Shown here: positions 7,206 to 13,682 of the stretch, piece by piece
How positions within the stretch are numbered: position 1 is the stretch's first letter
Layout of the letters: the number at the start of each line of letters is the position of its first letter
NCBI GenBank assembly: GCA_002387325.1
Contig: DGIN01000089.1
Location: 1 to 13,966, forward strand
Direction of reading: 5' to 3'
From: Bacteroidales bacterium UBA4621
GTDB taxonomy: Bacteria; Bacteroidota; Bacteroidia; Bacteroidales; Paludibacteraceae
DNA: 13,966 nt
The notes under the pieces: model-generated
Told to the model about the DNA's origin: nothing
The model's database searches: none
What the model saw: only the letters and a program-made list of their open reading frames with translations
Made by a program: the position numbers and the translations under genes

Positions 7206-7237
7206 TGGACAAATTGACGTTCAAACTTATTTTAAAT

Positions 7238-8539
7238 ATGCTCACTCTAATAGCCCTAATCGCCACATTTACAGTCGAAACAAACAAAAAAGTATCTACA
7301 AGCGGTGTCCTTCCCGAGAACGCTGCAACCGAGTATATCTGTACGGGCAGAAAAGGGCAAATGACCGCCGGGCAATCCGCCACACTCACCCTCACCAACT
7401 GGCAGAATACGGAAATCCAATCCGTTACGCTCTCTATGCGCTCCAACAAGTCCGCAGGCGCAGGCACACTGCAGATGACCGTTGACGGGCAAACGGTTTG
7501 GAGCATCCAAAACAGCGGTTTCGACCAATGGAGCGGCTCCTACACCACCGACACCACGGACATCACACACCTATTCAACCCCTCTGTAAAAACCACCGAT
7601 GGAAATATCTCCATCCGTATTGATGCCACCGTCAATTCGCTCTATATCGCCCGCTACGACATTGTTTACAAGAAAGCCGCATTGCGCCCCTATTCTGTTG
7701 ATTTGCAAACCGAAACAGGTATATATACCCGTCTCACGGAAAACGCGGCAGGTAGCGGAGTTCTGCTTCCTTCCGTCTCTGATGAGGACGGTTGGAAATT
7801 CATCGGCTGGGCGGAAAACGCCATAGAGAAAACCACTATGCTACCGCAGATATACGCTCCCAAAACCGTTTACCACCCCCGCAAAGACATCTCGCTGTGG
7901 GCGGTTTATTCCGATGATATCCAAACCGTCGGCCTTTTGCAACGCACCGATTGCCAAAGCGGCTATTACGCCATTGCTTTCCCTGTCCTGAACGCTGCTT
8001 ATGCCGGAGCAATCACATCTTCTGCACTTCCCGCCGAAGAGATAAATCTCAACACCACCGACAGCCTGTGGTACGAGCGTGGTTTCGACATCGCGCCCGA
8101 AATGATTTATTACATCGATTTTGCCGCCGACAGCACCGCCGCTATCACCCATCTTTCATCCTCGCAATCAATCGGTTGCAAAAACGGCAAACTGTCCGAC
8201 ACGCCTACACGATGGCATTATCGTGTCCTGTCCGATCAAACCGTAGCCTTCTTCCTACCTGACACCGAAAACCAAATGGTGTCTGCGCTGTGGATAGGTA
8301 TTGATTCCGACAAAAACTACTGCGGCAAGGTCGTGCGACTCAACGGATCAACATTGGCTGTTCAATCCTTGCTCTATGAAGCACCTGTCAATGAAGGAAT
8401 TACCCATTACACTTCCTATCCAAAACGCTCCGATATACGTTCCGCCACCTACCTGAATCAGCCGGAATATACCTTGCAAATGGGAATTTACAAATTGTAC
8501 ATCGTAAATGGCAAAAAAACCATATATTTGCATAAATGA
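7238..8539 (+). CDS. Secreted hypothetical protein with an InlB-like (Listeria-Bacteroides) repeat
   Basis: The 433-residue protein has a hydrophobic N-terminus (LTLIALIATF), followed by a Thr/Ser-rich, beta-prone part (about 28-146; ATLTLTNWQNTEIQSVTLSM… and TDTTDITHLF). A region at about 178-224 reads DGWKFIGWAE…PKTVYHPRKDISLWAVY, the pattern of the InlB B-repeat/Listeria-Bacteroides repeat found in surface adhesins. The remaining about 200 residues are unrecognised and end in YKLYIVNGKKTIYLHK, similar to short Bacteroidales secretion tails. The start is uncertain: ATG 7181 gives a more basic signal peptide (MCKIHFTFVDKLTFK…), but the promoter at 7174-7205 would lie across it; TTG 7214 is also possible. 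It is likely exported, with an unknown binding or structural role. No terminator follows, and the next gene's promoter begins within its last codons. Confidence 0.7.
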   Translation: MLTLIALIATFTVETNKKVSTSGVLPENAATEYICTGRKGQMTAGQSATLTLTNWQNTEIQSVTLSMRSNKSAGAGTLQMTVDGQTVWSIQNSGFDQWSGSYTTDTTDITHLFNPSVKTTDGNISIRIDATVNSLYIARYDIVYKKAALRPYSVDLQTETGIYTRLTENAAGSGVLLPSVSDEDGWKFIGWAENAIEKTTMLPQIYAPKTVYHPRKDISLWAVYSDDIQTVGLLQRTDCQSGYYAIAFPVLNAAYAGAITSSALPAEEINLNTTDSLWYERGFDIAPEMIYYIDFAADSTAAITHLSSSQSIGCKNGKLSDTPTRWHYRVLSDQTVAFFLPDTENQMVSALWIGIDSDKNYCGKVVRLNGSTLAVQSLLYEAPVNEGITHYTSYPKRSDIRSATYLNQPEYTLQMGIYKLYIVNGKKTIYLHK

Positions 8540-8558
8540 TTTATTTTTCCTACCTTTG
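8527..8558 (+). promoter_or_regulatory. Promoter of the dipeptidyl peptidase gene
   Basis: TTTG (8527-8530), 20 bases, TACCTTTG (8551-8558): a perfect Bacteroidota match. The -33 box lies inside the last codons of the upstream gene. Transcription should begin near 8565, leaving a leader of about 105 nt before ATG 8671. Confidence 0.75.
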
Positions 8559-8670
8559 CACGATTGTTGGATTGCCGGGTGGATGTCGGGAGGATACCCT
8601 GTGGATAAGCCCTTCTTGACAGTTCCATAATGTTGTATTTTTTCCCCTCAAAACCAAACCATATACAGAC

Positions 8671-10728
8671 ATGAAAAAACAGAAATATATCTTTCTTCTT
8701 TTCGCATTGCTGCTCCCCCTCGGATTGCACGCTGATCTCTTGACCGATATTCTGGACGGCAAATACAATGCGCGGAAACTTGCTTCGGAACAAATCGACA
8801 GCGTTCTCGGACGCACAGGGGAGGGGCGTTACCGCCTCGAATATGAGAACAAGCAGCATTTGTTCCGCCGCTCTTTTGTTGCCGACTACTACATCATTGA
8901 TTCGCAAAAAGGTACGCGCAAGCACCTGAGCGACACCCTCGTGCGCGATGCCGTCCTCTCTCCCGACGGACGCTATATCGCTTTTGCCAAAGGCAACAAC
9001 CTCTATCTGCACAAACTTGATTTCGGCACCGAAGTCGCCGTTACCCACGATGAGAACCCCGAAATCATCAACGGCATTGCCGACTGGCTCTATGAGGAAG
9101 AGTTCGGCAAAACCTGCCTGTTCGCTTTCTCGCCCGACTCCAAGCAGTTGGCATTTGTCCGTCTGGACGAAACCCGTGTCCCCACCTTCTCGTGGCAGGA
9201 GTTTTCAGGCACCACCTACCCCCGTGAAAAATCCATTCGTTACCCCAAAGCAGGCGAACCGAATGCACAAGCGTCTGTCTGTGTCTATGATATTCGAAAC
9301 AAGACTATCCGCACTATGCAGACCCACGATGCCGATGAGGATGTCTATCTCCCCCGCCTGCGCTGGACAAACCCCGTTGTGCAGGGAAAGACGGAACAGC
9401 CTGCCGAATTGGCGGTATTGAAAATCAACCGCGACCAGACCCGTATGGACGTGCTGCTCTGCAACTCCCGCTCCACAGTCTCCCGACCGCTCTACAAGGA
9501 GGAGAGCAACAACTGTTTCATCGACTACGAACTGTTCGACCAATGGCAATGGCTCTCCGACAACCGTATCATCGTTCTCAGCGAGAAAAGCGGCTGGCGT
9601 GCGGCGTATCTCTATTCCGCACAGGGTATTCAGCAGAAGCAACTGACCGCCGACGGCACAGACCTGACCGCTATCTACGGATTCGACGAGTCCGCCCAAA
9701 CACTCTACTATCAGGCGGCAACCACCCCGCAGACCCGTCAGGGCTATATGCTCCCGCTCAAAAAAGGCACACCTGTCCGCCTTACCGATGGCGAGGGTAT
9801 GCACAACCTGTCTTTCTCTGCCGATTTCAAGCAGATGATTGACAACTACCAGTCTGTCAGTCAACCGGACATTTACACGCTTTACACCCTTTCCAAAGAC
9901 GGCTCCAAACGCAAAATCAAAGTCTTGGAAGACAATGCCGCAGTGGCACAGGACTGGGCGGCTCTCGCTATTCCCGAAAAGACTTTCTTCTCGTTCACCA
10001 CCGAGCGTGGCGACCTGCTCAACGGTTGGACAATTCTCCCCAAGGACTTCGACAAGACCAAGCAATATCCCGTACTGATGATTCAGTACTCCGGACCGCA
10101 GAGCCAGCGCGTTCTCGACCAATGGCGCAAGCGTTGGGAGTACTACCTCGCGCACGAGGGCTATATCGTAGCCTGTGTGGACGGACGAGGCACCGACTGC
10201 CGCGGGCGGGCGTTCCGCAATGCGTCTTATATGCAACTCGGGCAGGTCGAGGCACAGGACCAGATCAGTGCGGCACACTATCTCCGGTCGCTGCCTTATG
10301 TGGATGCTGACCGTCTCTGTCTCTGCGGCTGGAGTTACGGCGGTTTTCAGACACTCACTACCATGTCCCAACCCGGCAGTCCTTTCCGTTGCGGTATCGC
10401 TATCGCCCCCGTTACCGACTGGCGTCTCTATGACTCTGCCTATGCCGAGCGGTATATGCGCCGTCCGCAGGTCAATGAAAACGGCTACAACCTGAGCAGT
10501 CTCACCGACAAAGGCGACCGCCTCAACGGCAAACTGCTCATTGTACACGGTCTCGCCGACGACAACGTCCACGCACAAAACACCTTATTATATATAGAAT
10601 CCCTCGTGCAGGCAGACAAGCAGTTTGAAATGCAACTCTACCCCGACGACAACCATTTCCTCAAAAAGAGGAATAACTACAATCACCTCCACCGCCGCCT
10701 GATGCTATTCCTGCAAAACAATCTGTAG
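8671..10728 (+). CDS. Dipeptidyl peptidase IV-type S9B serine peptidase (secreted)
   Basis: This is an exported serine exopeptidase expected to remove N-terminal X-Pro (or X-Ala) dipeptides in the periplasm or at the surface. The 685-residue protein has a signal peptide (MKKQKYIFLLFALLLPLGLHA), a beta-propeller of about 22-450, and a C-terminal alpha/beta hydrolase domain. The double-glutamate motif DWLYEEEF (Glu142-144) that holds the substrate amino terminus is present, which argues for dipeptidyl peptidase rather than oligopeptidase activity. Other key residues are oxyanion Tyr473 in QYSGPQSQ, nucleophile Ser555 in GWSYGG, Asp630 in HGLADDNVH, and His662 in YPDDNHF. It is somewhat shorter than typical Bacteroidales DPP IV (about 720). 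It has its own promoter, and the stop codon lies inside a tandem repeat. The exact substrate (DPP IV versus DPP IV-like paralogues) is not settled by sequence. Confidence 0.93.
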   Translation: MKKQKYIFLLFALLLPLGLHADLLTDILDGKYNARKLASEQIDSVLGRTGEGRYRLEYENKQHLFRRSFVADYYIIDSQKGTRKHLSDTLVRDAVLSPDGRYIAFAKGNNLYLHKLDFGTEVAVTHDENPEIINGIADWLYEEEFGKTCLFAFSPDSKQLAFVRLDETRVPTFSWQEFSGTTYPREKSIRYPKAGEPNAQASVCVYDIRNKTIRTMQTHDADEDVYLPRLRWTNPVVQGKTEQPAELAVLKINRDQTRMDVLLCNSRSTVSRPLYKEESNNCFIDYELFDQWQWLSDNRIIVLSEKSGWRAAYLYSAQGIQQKQLTADGTDLTAIYGFDESAQTLYYQAATTPQTRQGYMLPLKKGTPVRLTDGEGMHNLSFSADFKQMIDNYQSVSQPDIYTLYTLSKDGSKRKIKVLEDNAAVAQDWAALAIPEKTFFSFTTERGDLLNGWTILPKDFDKTKQYPVLMIQYSGPQSQRVLDQWRKRWEYYLAHEGYIVACVDGRGTDCRGRAFRNASYMQLGQVEAQDQISAAHYLRSLPYVDADRLCLCGWSYGGFQTLTTMSQPGSPFRCGIAIAPVTDWRLYDSAYAERYMRRPQVNENGYNLSSLTDKGDRLNGKLLIVHGLADDNVHAQNTLLYIESLVQADKQFEMQLYPDDNHFLKKRNNYNHLHRRLMLFLQNNL

Positions 10729-10768
10729 TCCATAGATATTCTATTCTGTAAGTCCATAGATATTCTAT
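10722..10768. repeat. 23/24-bp tandem repeat x2 overlapping the peptidase stop codon
   Basis: Unit 1 (10722-10744) and unit 2 (10745-10768) are TCTGTA(A)GTCCATAGATATTCTAT and differ by one inserted A. The first unit contains the TAG stop of the peptidase gene. A further partial ATCATAGAT pattern runs on to about 10786. No TAnnTTTG promoter is visible between here and the permease ATG at 10824. Confidence 0.85.
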
Positions 10769-10823
10769 ATATCATAGATATCATAGTCTCCCTTGCCATT
10801 AAACAAACAAAAAACAATATACT

Positions 10824-12080
10824 ATGAGTAACAATCAGTCCCGAAACATACTGCCGATTGTAGTGATGTTTCTCCTCTTCTTTATGATTGCCTTCGTTAC
10901 CAACTTTGCCGGTTCGATGGGCGTCATCGTGAAAAACCAGTTCGGTGCATCGAATGCCATGTCGCAACTCGGTACACTCGCCAACTTTATCGCCTATGCC
11001 TGTATGGGTATTCCTGGCGGTATCATTCTCAGACGCAAAGGTTACAAGTTCACTTCTCTGCTGGCAGTAACCGTCGGCTTTATCGGTGTCGGTGTGCAGT
11101 GGTTGAGCGGCTATGCCGAGAGTTTCGGTGTGTACGTACTCGGTGCTTTCATTGCGGGTTTTTCCATGTGCCTGCTCAATATCGTTGTCAACCCGATGCT
11201 GAACACTCTCGGTGGCGGCGGCAAACGCGGTAACCAGTTGATACAGTTCGGCGGTTCGTGCAACTCCATCGGTGGTACTATCGCGCCTATCTTCCTCGGT
11301 TACCTCATCGGCGGTCAGGCAAGCACCGCTTCTGTTTCCGATGCGGCTCCCGCTATGCTGACCGCAATGATTATCTTCGTCATTGCTTTCATAGTCATTT
11401 TCTTCACCAATATCCCCGAACCGCATATTGAGACTGCGGAGCAACGTGCTGCCAGACTCAACAAGGACAACAGACACAGCCCGATGTCGTTCCGCCATTT
11501 CGTACTCGGTGCTATTGCGATATTTTTCTATGTAGGTGTCGAGGTAGGTATTCCGAATACCGCCAACCTCTATATGTCCAACGATCCGTTGGTAGGTCCT
11601 GCCATTGCGGGTACGGTAGTCGGTTTCTACTGGCTGATGATGATGTGCGGTCGTCTTCTCGGCGGTGCTATCGGCGGCAATGTCAGCAGCAAGGTGATGC
11701 TCGCTGCCGTTTCGGCTACAGCTGTTGTGATGCTTCTCTGCGTGATGTTCTTCCCCGAGACGTGGGTGGTTAGTTTCAAGGGGGTTGAGTTGCCTGTCAG
11801 TATGATTATTATGTTCCTCTGCGGTCTGATGACCAGCGTGATGTGGGGTGCCATCTTCAACCTTGCTGCCGAAGGTCTCGGCAAATACACCCCTGCAGCC
11901 AGCGGTATCTTTATGGCACTCGTCTGCGGCGGTGGTATTTTACCTTTCTTCCAGAATATGCTTGCCGACCACGTAGGCTACCTGCTCTCCTACATCGTTC
12001 CAATCATCGGTCTCCTCTACATCCTTTTCTATGCCCTCATCGGCAGCAAGAATGTCAACCAAGACATTCCTACGGAATAG
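10824..12080 (+). CDS. FHS-family MFS sugar permease (glucose/galactose or fucose type)
   Basis: This 418-residue inner-membrane transporter of the major facilitator superfamily has about twelve helices. Its features place it in the fucose-galactose-glucose:H+ symporter (FHS) family: the loop between helices 2 and 3, PGGIILRRKGYK (64-75); the segment LLNIVVNPMLNTLGGGGKRG (117-136); and the following QFGGSCNSIGGTIAPIFLG. A polar central loop of about 195-222 (PEPHIETAEQRAARLNKDN) links the two halves. The substrate cannot be read from sequence; hexose or fucose is the family expectation. The upstream 95 bases hold a tandem repeat but no clear promoter, so it may be co-transcribed with the peptidase gene. 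A strong terminator follows at 12124-12166. Confidence 0.88.
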   Translation: MSNNQSRNILPIVVMFLLFFMIAFVTNFAGSMGVIVKNQFGASNAMSQLGTLANFIAYACMGIPGGIILRRKGYKFTSLLAVTVGFIGVGVQWLSGYAESFGVYVLGAFIAGFSMCLLNIVVNPMLNTLGGGGKRGNQLIQFGGSCNSIGGTIAPIFLGYLIGGQASTASVSDAAPAMLTAMIIFVIAFIVIFFTNIPEPHIETAEQRAARLNKDNRHSPMSFRHFVLGAIAIFFYVGVEVGIPNTANLYMSNDPLVGPAIAGTVVGFYWLMMMCGRLLGGAIGGNVSSKVMLAAVSATAVVMLLCVMFFPETWVVSFKGVELPVSMIIMFLCGLMTSVMWGAIFNLAAEGLGKYTPAASGIFMALVCGGGILPFFQNMLADHVGYLLSYIVPIIGLLYILFYALIGSKNVNQDIPTE

Positions 12081-12093
12081 GACAATGGACAAA

Positions 12094-12117
12094 GAATATA
12101 GAATATAGAATATAGAA
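12094..12117. repeat. 7-bp tandem repeat x3 (GAATATA)
   Basis: GAATATA occurs at 12094-12100, 12101-12107 and 12108-12114 and is followed by a partial GAA. It lies just after the permease stop codon and just before its terminator. Confidence 0.85.
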
Positions 12118-12123
12118 CAATAG

Positions 12124-12166
12124 AAAAAAGACTGCCCGGCACGTGTTGTCGGGCAGTCTTTTTTTG
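12124..12166 (+). terminator. Strong terminator of the permease gene
   Basis: AGACTGCCCGGCA (12129-12141) pairs with TGTCGGGCAGTCT (12147-12159) around a 5-nt loop, with A and T runs extending the stem on both sides. The single imperfect pair is G-U on the + strand. A run of T follows. The symmetrical A/T flanks mean it could also stop minus-strand transcripts. Confidence 0.9.
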
Positions 12167-12263
12167 TCATAATCAGTTGATTGTGAGATGGTTGGTTTAC
12201 CTATTGAGCAAGCAGATGAAAACGAGTGTATCATAACAGTCTGAAATACAAGCAAAGACAGCC
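12124..12263 (+). repeat. Dispersed repeat, copy B
   Basis: This aligns with copy A (820-953 read on the minus strand). After the terminator hairpin it shares TTTTTTGT-Y-ATAATC, ATTGTGAGATGGTT, CATAAC and TGAAATACAAG (12242-12252) at the same spacing. The stem around TGAAATACAAG differs from copy A, but pairing is partly kept (GTCT/AGAC here, CTGCTT/AAGCAG there). Confidence 0.6.
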
Positions 12264-12285
12264 GAATCACATACGAATCACATAG
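12264..12285. repeat. 11-bp tandem repeat x2
   Basis: GAATCACATAC (12264-12274) is followed directly by GAATCACATAG (12275-12285). It lies at the edge of dispersed repeat copy B. Confidence 0.75.
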
Positions 12286-12384
12286 ACCCGGTAGCATAAG
12301 GATAGGACAAAGAACAAAGGACTATGAACTGTCTTGTCCTTAATTGGGTTGAATGTGTTTGTAAGGACGGCGGGTTCATTTTTA

Positions 12385-12416
12385 TTTGGCATTGTAGCGT
12401 TTATTTTGTATCTTTG
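12385..12416 (+). promoter_or_regulatory. Promoter of the PAP2 phosphatase gene
   Basis: TTTG (12385-12388), 20 bases, TATCTTTG (12409-12416): a perfect Bacteroidota match. Transcription would start near 12423, giving a leader of about 17 nt before ATG 12440. Confidence 0.75.
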
Positions 12417-12439
12417 CAGCGTTTTTTTACCGCCTATAT

Positions 12440-13144
12440 ATGCAATTTTTACAATTTCTACGCCGAAACCGTATTTTTATTCTGCTGTGTGTGTTGCTGC
12501 TTATTGCACTGAGTTGTGGTTTGCTCTGTATTCCCAAGGGAGAGTTGCACCTGTTACTGTGCGACCGCCACACCCCCTCGCGCGACCGGTTTTACCGGTA
12601 CTATACTCAAGTCGGCGAGTGGGTTCCGTATATAGTGTGTTTTGCGCTATTGTTTTACAAAGCGGGTACCTCCCTATTCACATTAAGCGGTACATTGCTT
12701 TCCGGTCTGGTAACGCAGATTGTCAAACGCCTTGCTGATGCCCCGCGCCCGCTCACGTATTTTGCCACCCATTACCCAGATATACAACTCCCGCTTGTTG
12801 ACGGTGTTGCAATGAGCCGTTACTATTCTTTTCCTTCCGGTCACACCACCACTTTTTTCGCCTTGTTTTTTGCCCTCTGTATCATCGGTACGGACTACCT
12901 GCATACCGCTCCTCTCAATTTACGCATTTACAAGTTTACGAATGTACTCTTTCAGGCGGTTTGTTTCTTTTTTGCCGCTCTCGGCGGTTATTCCCGTATC
13001 TATCTTTCGCAACATTTTACCGCCGATATTTTAGGCGGTATGTGCGTCGGGTTGCTGATTACCGGGCTATTATATATACTATTTCACCATTGGCAGTATC
13101 AAAATTGGTACAATTATCATTTTTTTTGCAAAAAAAAGCAGTAA
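12440..13144 (+). CDS. PAP2-family membrane phosphatase
   Basis: This 234-residue integral membrane protein belongs to the type 2 phosphatidic acid phosphatase family. The three catalytic motifs are intact: K-X6-RP as KRLADAPRP (Lys96 to Pro104), PSGH at 132-135, and SR-X5-H-X3-D as SRIYLSQHFTAD (Ser185, His192, Asp196). The motifs lie between about six helices, which places the active site on the outer face of the inner membrane. Likely substrates in Bacteroidales are undecaprenyl pyrophosphate, lipid A phosphate (LpxE/LpxF type) or phosphatidylglycerol phosphate; sequence alone does not choose among them. The start at ATG 12440 follows closely behind a perfect promoter. The Lys-rich C-terminus (CKKKQ) is encoded by an A-run that is half of a direct repeat containing the tRNA promoter. 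Confidence 0.88.
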   Translation: MQFLQFLRRNRIFILLCVLLLIALSCGLLCIPKGELHLLLCDRHTPSRDRFYRYYTQVGEWVPYIVCFALLFYKAGTSLFTLSGTLLSGLVTQIVKRLADAPRPLTYFATHYPDIQLPLVDGVAMSRYYSFPSGHTTTFFALFFALCIIGTDYLHTAPLNLRIYKFTNVLFQAVCFFFAALGGYSRIYLSQHFTADILGGMCVGLLITGLLYILFHHWQYQNWYNYHFFCKKKQ

Positions 13145-13181
13145 CATTTGCACAGTTCGGAAAAAAGCAGTACTTTTGCAC
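13132..13181 (+). repeat. Imperfect direct repeat carrying two -7-like boxes
   Basis: AAAAAAGCAGTAACATTTGCAC (13132-13153) recurs as AAAAAAGCAGTACTTTTGCAC (13161-13181), a change of a few bases. The first copy spans the end of the PAP2 gene and its TAA. The second contains the proper TACTTTTG promoter box of the tRNA; the first has TAACATTTG, one base too long. Confidence 0.7.
13147..13178 (+). promoter_or_regulatory. Promoter of tRNA-Val
   Basis: TTTG (13147-13150), 20 bases, TACTTTTG (13171-13178): a full Bacteroidota match that begins two bases after the PAP2 stop codon. The predicted start near 13185 is about 46 bases before the mature tRNA. Confidence 0.7.
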
Positions 13182-13230
13182 TCGCTTTCGGAAAGGAACT
13201 AACCTAACATGGTTGTCCGCAACGAGAAGA

Positions 13231-13305
13231 GGGCGTTTAGCTCAGCTGGTTTAGAGCATCTGCCTTACAAGCAGAGGGTCTGCGGTTCGAATCCGTAAAC
13301 GCCCA
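13231..13305 (+). tRNA. tRNA-Val (anticodon UAC)
   Basis: A 75-nt cloverleaf: acceptor GGGCGTT pairs with AACGCCC, the D-arm contains AGCTCAGCTGGTT, anticodon stem TCTGC/GCAGA encloses loop CTTACAA with anticodon TAC at 13266-13268, and the T-arm contains GGTTCGAATCC. The discriminator base is A at 13305. The 3' CCA is not encoded, so it must be added after transcription. It has its own promoter and terminator and is not next to another tRNA in this window. Confidence 0.97.
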
Positions 13306-13315
13306 CAAAAAGAGG

Positions 13316-13352
13316 GATTGTCTGACAGTTAATTGCAGACAGTCTTTTTTTT
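13316..13352 (+). terminator. Terminator of tRNA-Val
   Basis: GATTGTCTG (13316-13324) pairs with CAGACAGTC (13336-13344). The one imperfect pair is U-G on the + strand. Eight T (13345-13352) follow. It starts 11 bases after the mature tRNA end. Confidence 0.85.
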
Positions 13353-13369
13353 GTATATGTTCGCTATTC

Positions 13370-13530
13370 AGCCCACAGGGCTTCTTATCTCGTCCAAAGG
13401 CTCGAACGATTATTTCGTTATCGCTACGGCATTCAGTGTGTATTCGTTTGACGACGCGGGACGCGTCGTCTCCACAAGCGTAGCATAGTCATACGGTTTG
13501 TAGCAAACCGACCGCGGACGGGGGCGTCCG
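13370..13530. repeat. Cluster of five inverted repeats (hairpins)
   Basis: AGCCC-ACA-GGGCT (13370-13382), AACGA-N5-TCGTT (13405-13419), GACGACGCG-GGA-CGCGTCGTC (13450-13470, a perfect 9-bp stem), CGGTTTG-TAG-CAAACCG (13494-13510) and CGGACG-GGGG-CGTCCG (13515-13530). Stems are perfect and loops are 3-5 nt. The last three follow each other at short spacing and are GC-rich compared with the A/T-rich flanks. Confidence 0.8.
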
Positions 13531-13537
13531 GGTCCCC

Positions 13538-13597
13538 GGAATGGTGTTTGTGGTTCAGGAATGGTGTCTGTGGCTCAGGAATGGTGTCTGTGGCTTC
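13538..13597. repeat. 20-bp tandem repeat x3
   Basis: The units are GGAATGGTGTTTGTGGTTCA (13538-13557), GGAATGGTGTCTGTGGCTCA (13558-13577) and GGAATGGTGTCTGTGGCTTC (13578-13597), with a partial GGAAT after. Units 2 and 3 are more alike than unit 1, as expected from stepwise duplication. Confidence 0.9.
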
Positions 13598-13646
13598 GGA
13601 ATAATACATAAATTTGATGCGGTTGCCCTGACTTTCCGACTATTTT

Positions 13647-13678
13647 TTTGTACATTCCGGCATTTTTCAGTAATTTTG
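13647..13678 (+). promoter_or_regulatory. Promoter of the spmA-like gene, with almost no leader
   Basis: TTTG (13647-13650), 20 bases, TAATTTTG (13671-13678): a perfect match. The -7 box ends only four bases before the ATG at 13683, so transcription should start at or within a few bases of the start codon. Confidence 0.7.
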
Positions 13679-13682
13679 CGGC

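Larger units (their letters stand above)
6882..7237. other. 356-bp divergent intergenic region (nqr leader and two opposed promoters)
   Basis: The interval separates nqrA (minus) from the secreted protein gene (plus). It holds the 11-bp array at 6933-6965 and two hairpins, ACTGTC-GCTT-GACAGT (7020-7035) and TGCCGC-TT-GCGGCA (7061-7074). It also holds the proposed promoters of both flanking genes. A 79-codon minus-strand frame (6956-7195) runs through the arrays and promoters and is not a believable gene. Confidence 0.6.
12081..12439. other. 359-bp intergenic region with terminator, dispersed repeat copy B and two short arrays
   Basis: No gene is supported; short frames reaching into the PAP2 gene (12324, 12334) start upstream of or across its promoter. 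Contents in order are the GAATATA x3 array (12094-12117), the terminator (12124-12166), repeat copy B (to about 12263), the GAATCACATA array (12264-12285) and the PAP2 promoter (12385-12416). Confidence 0.65.
13306..13682. other. 377-bp hairpin-rich intergenic region downstream of tRNA-Val
   Basis: No gene is supported. It contains the tRNA terminator (13316-13352), five hairpins at 13370-13530, a 20-bp x3 tandem array (13538-13597) and the spmA promoter (13647-13678). A + strand frame at 13541-13801 is read through the array and overlaps spmA out of frame, so it was discarded. Confidence 0.65.

Noticed and set aside
7028..7237. Extension of the InlB-repeat protein to a GTG/ATG at 7028 or 7181
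   Set aside because: It would place both opposed promoters inside coding sequence and add a Cys/His/Tyr-rich stretch that spoils the export signal. ATG 7181 remains possible but is less favoured.
8565..8670. Riboswitch-like leader of the peptidase gene
   Set aside because: The GGGT…ACCC pairing is only four base pairs and no known aptamer motif is visible.
9205..10578. 457-codon open frame on the minus strand
   Set aside because: It lies wholly antisense to the peptidase gene, whose catalytic motifs are all in the + frame. The antisense product has no recognisable domain and reflects the codon bias of the real gene.
10683..11498. 271-codon open frame on the minus strand
   Set aside because: It is antisense to the permease gene and runs across the tandem array at 10722-10768; its composition is that of a shadow frame.
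12324..12439. Upstream starts for the PAP2 gene
   Set aside because: The frames opening at 12324 and 12334 are in other reading frames and cross a perfect promoter at 12385-12416; the PAP2 motifs are in the frame that starts at 12440.
13538..13597. CRISPR-like array
   Set aside because: The 20-bp units are directly joined with no spacers and there are no cas genes.
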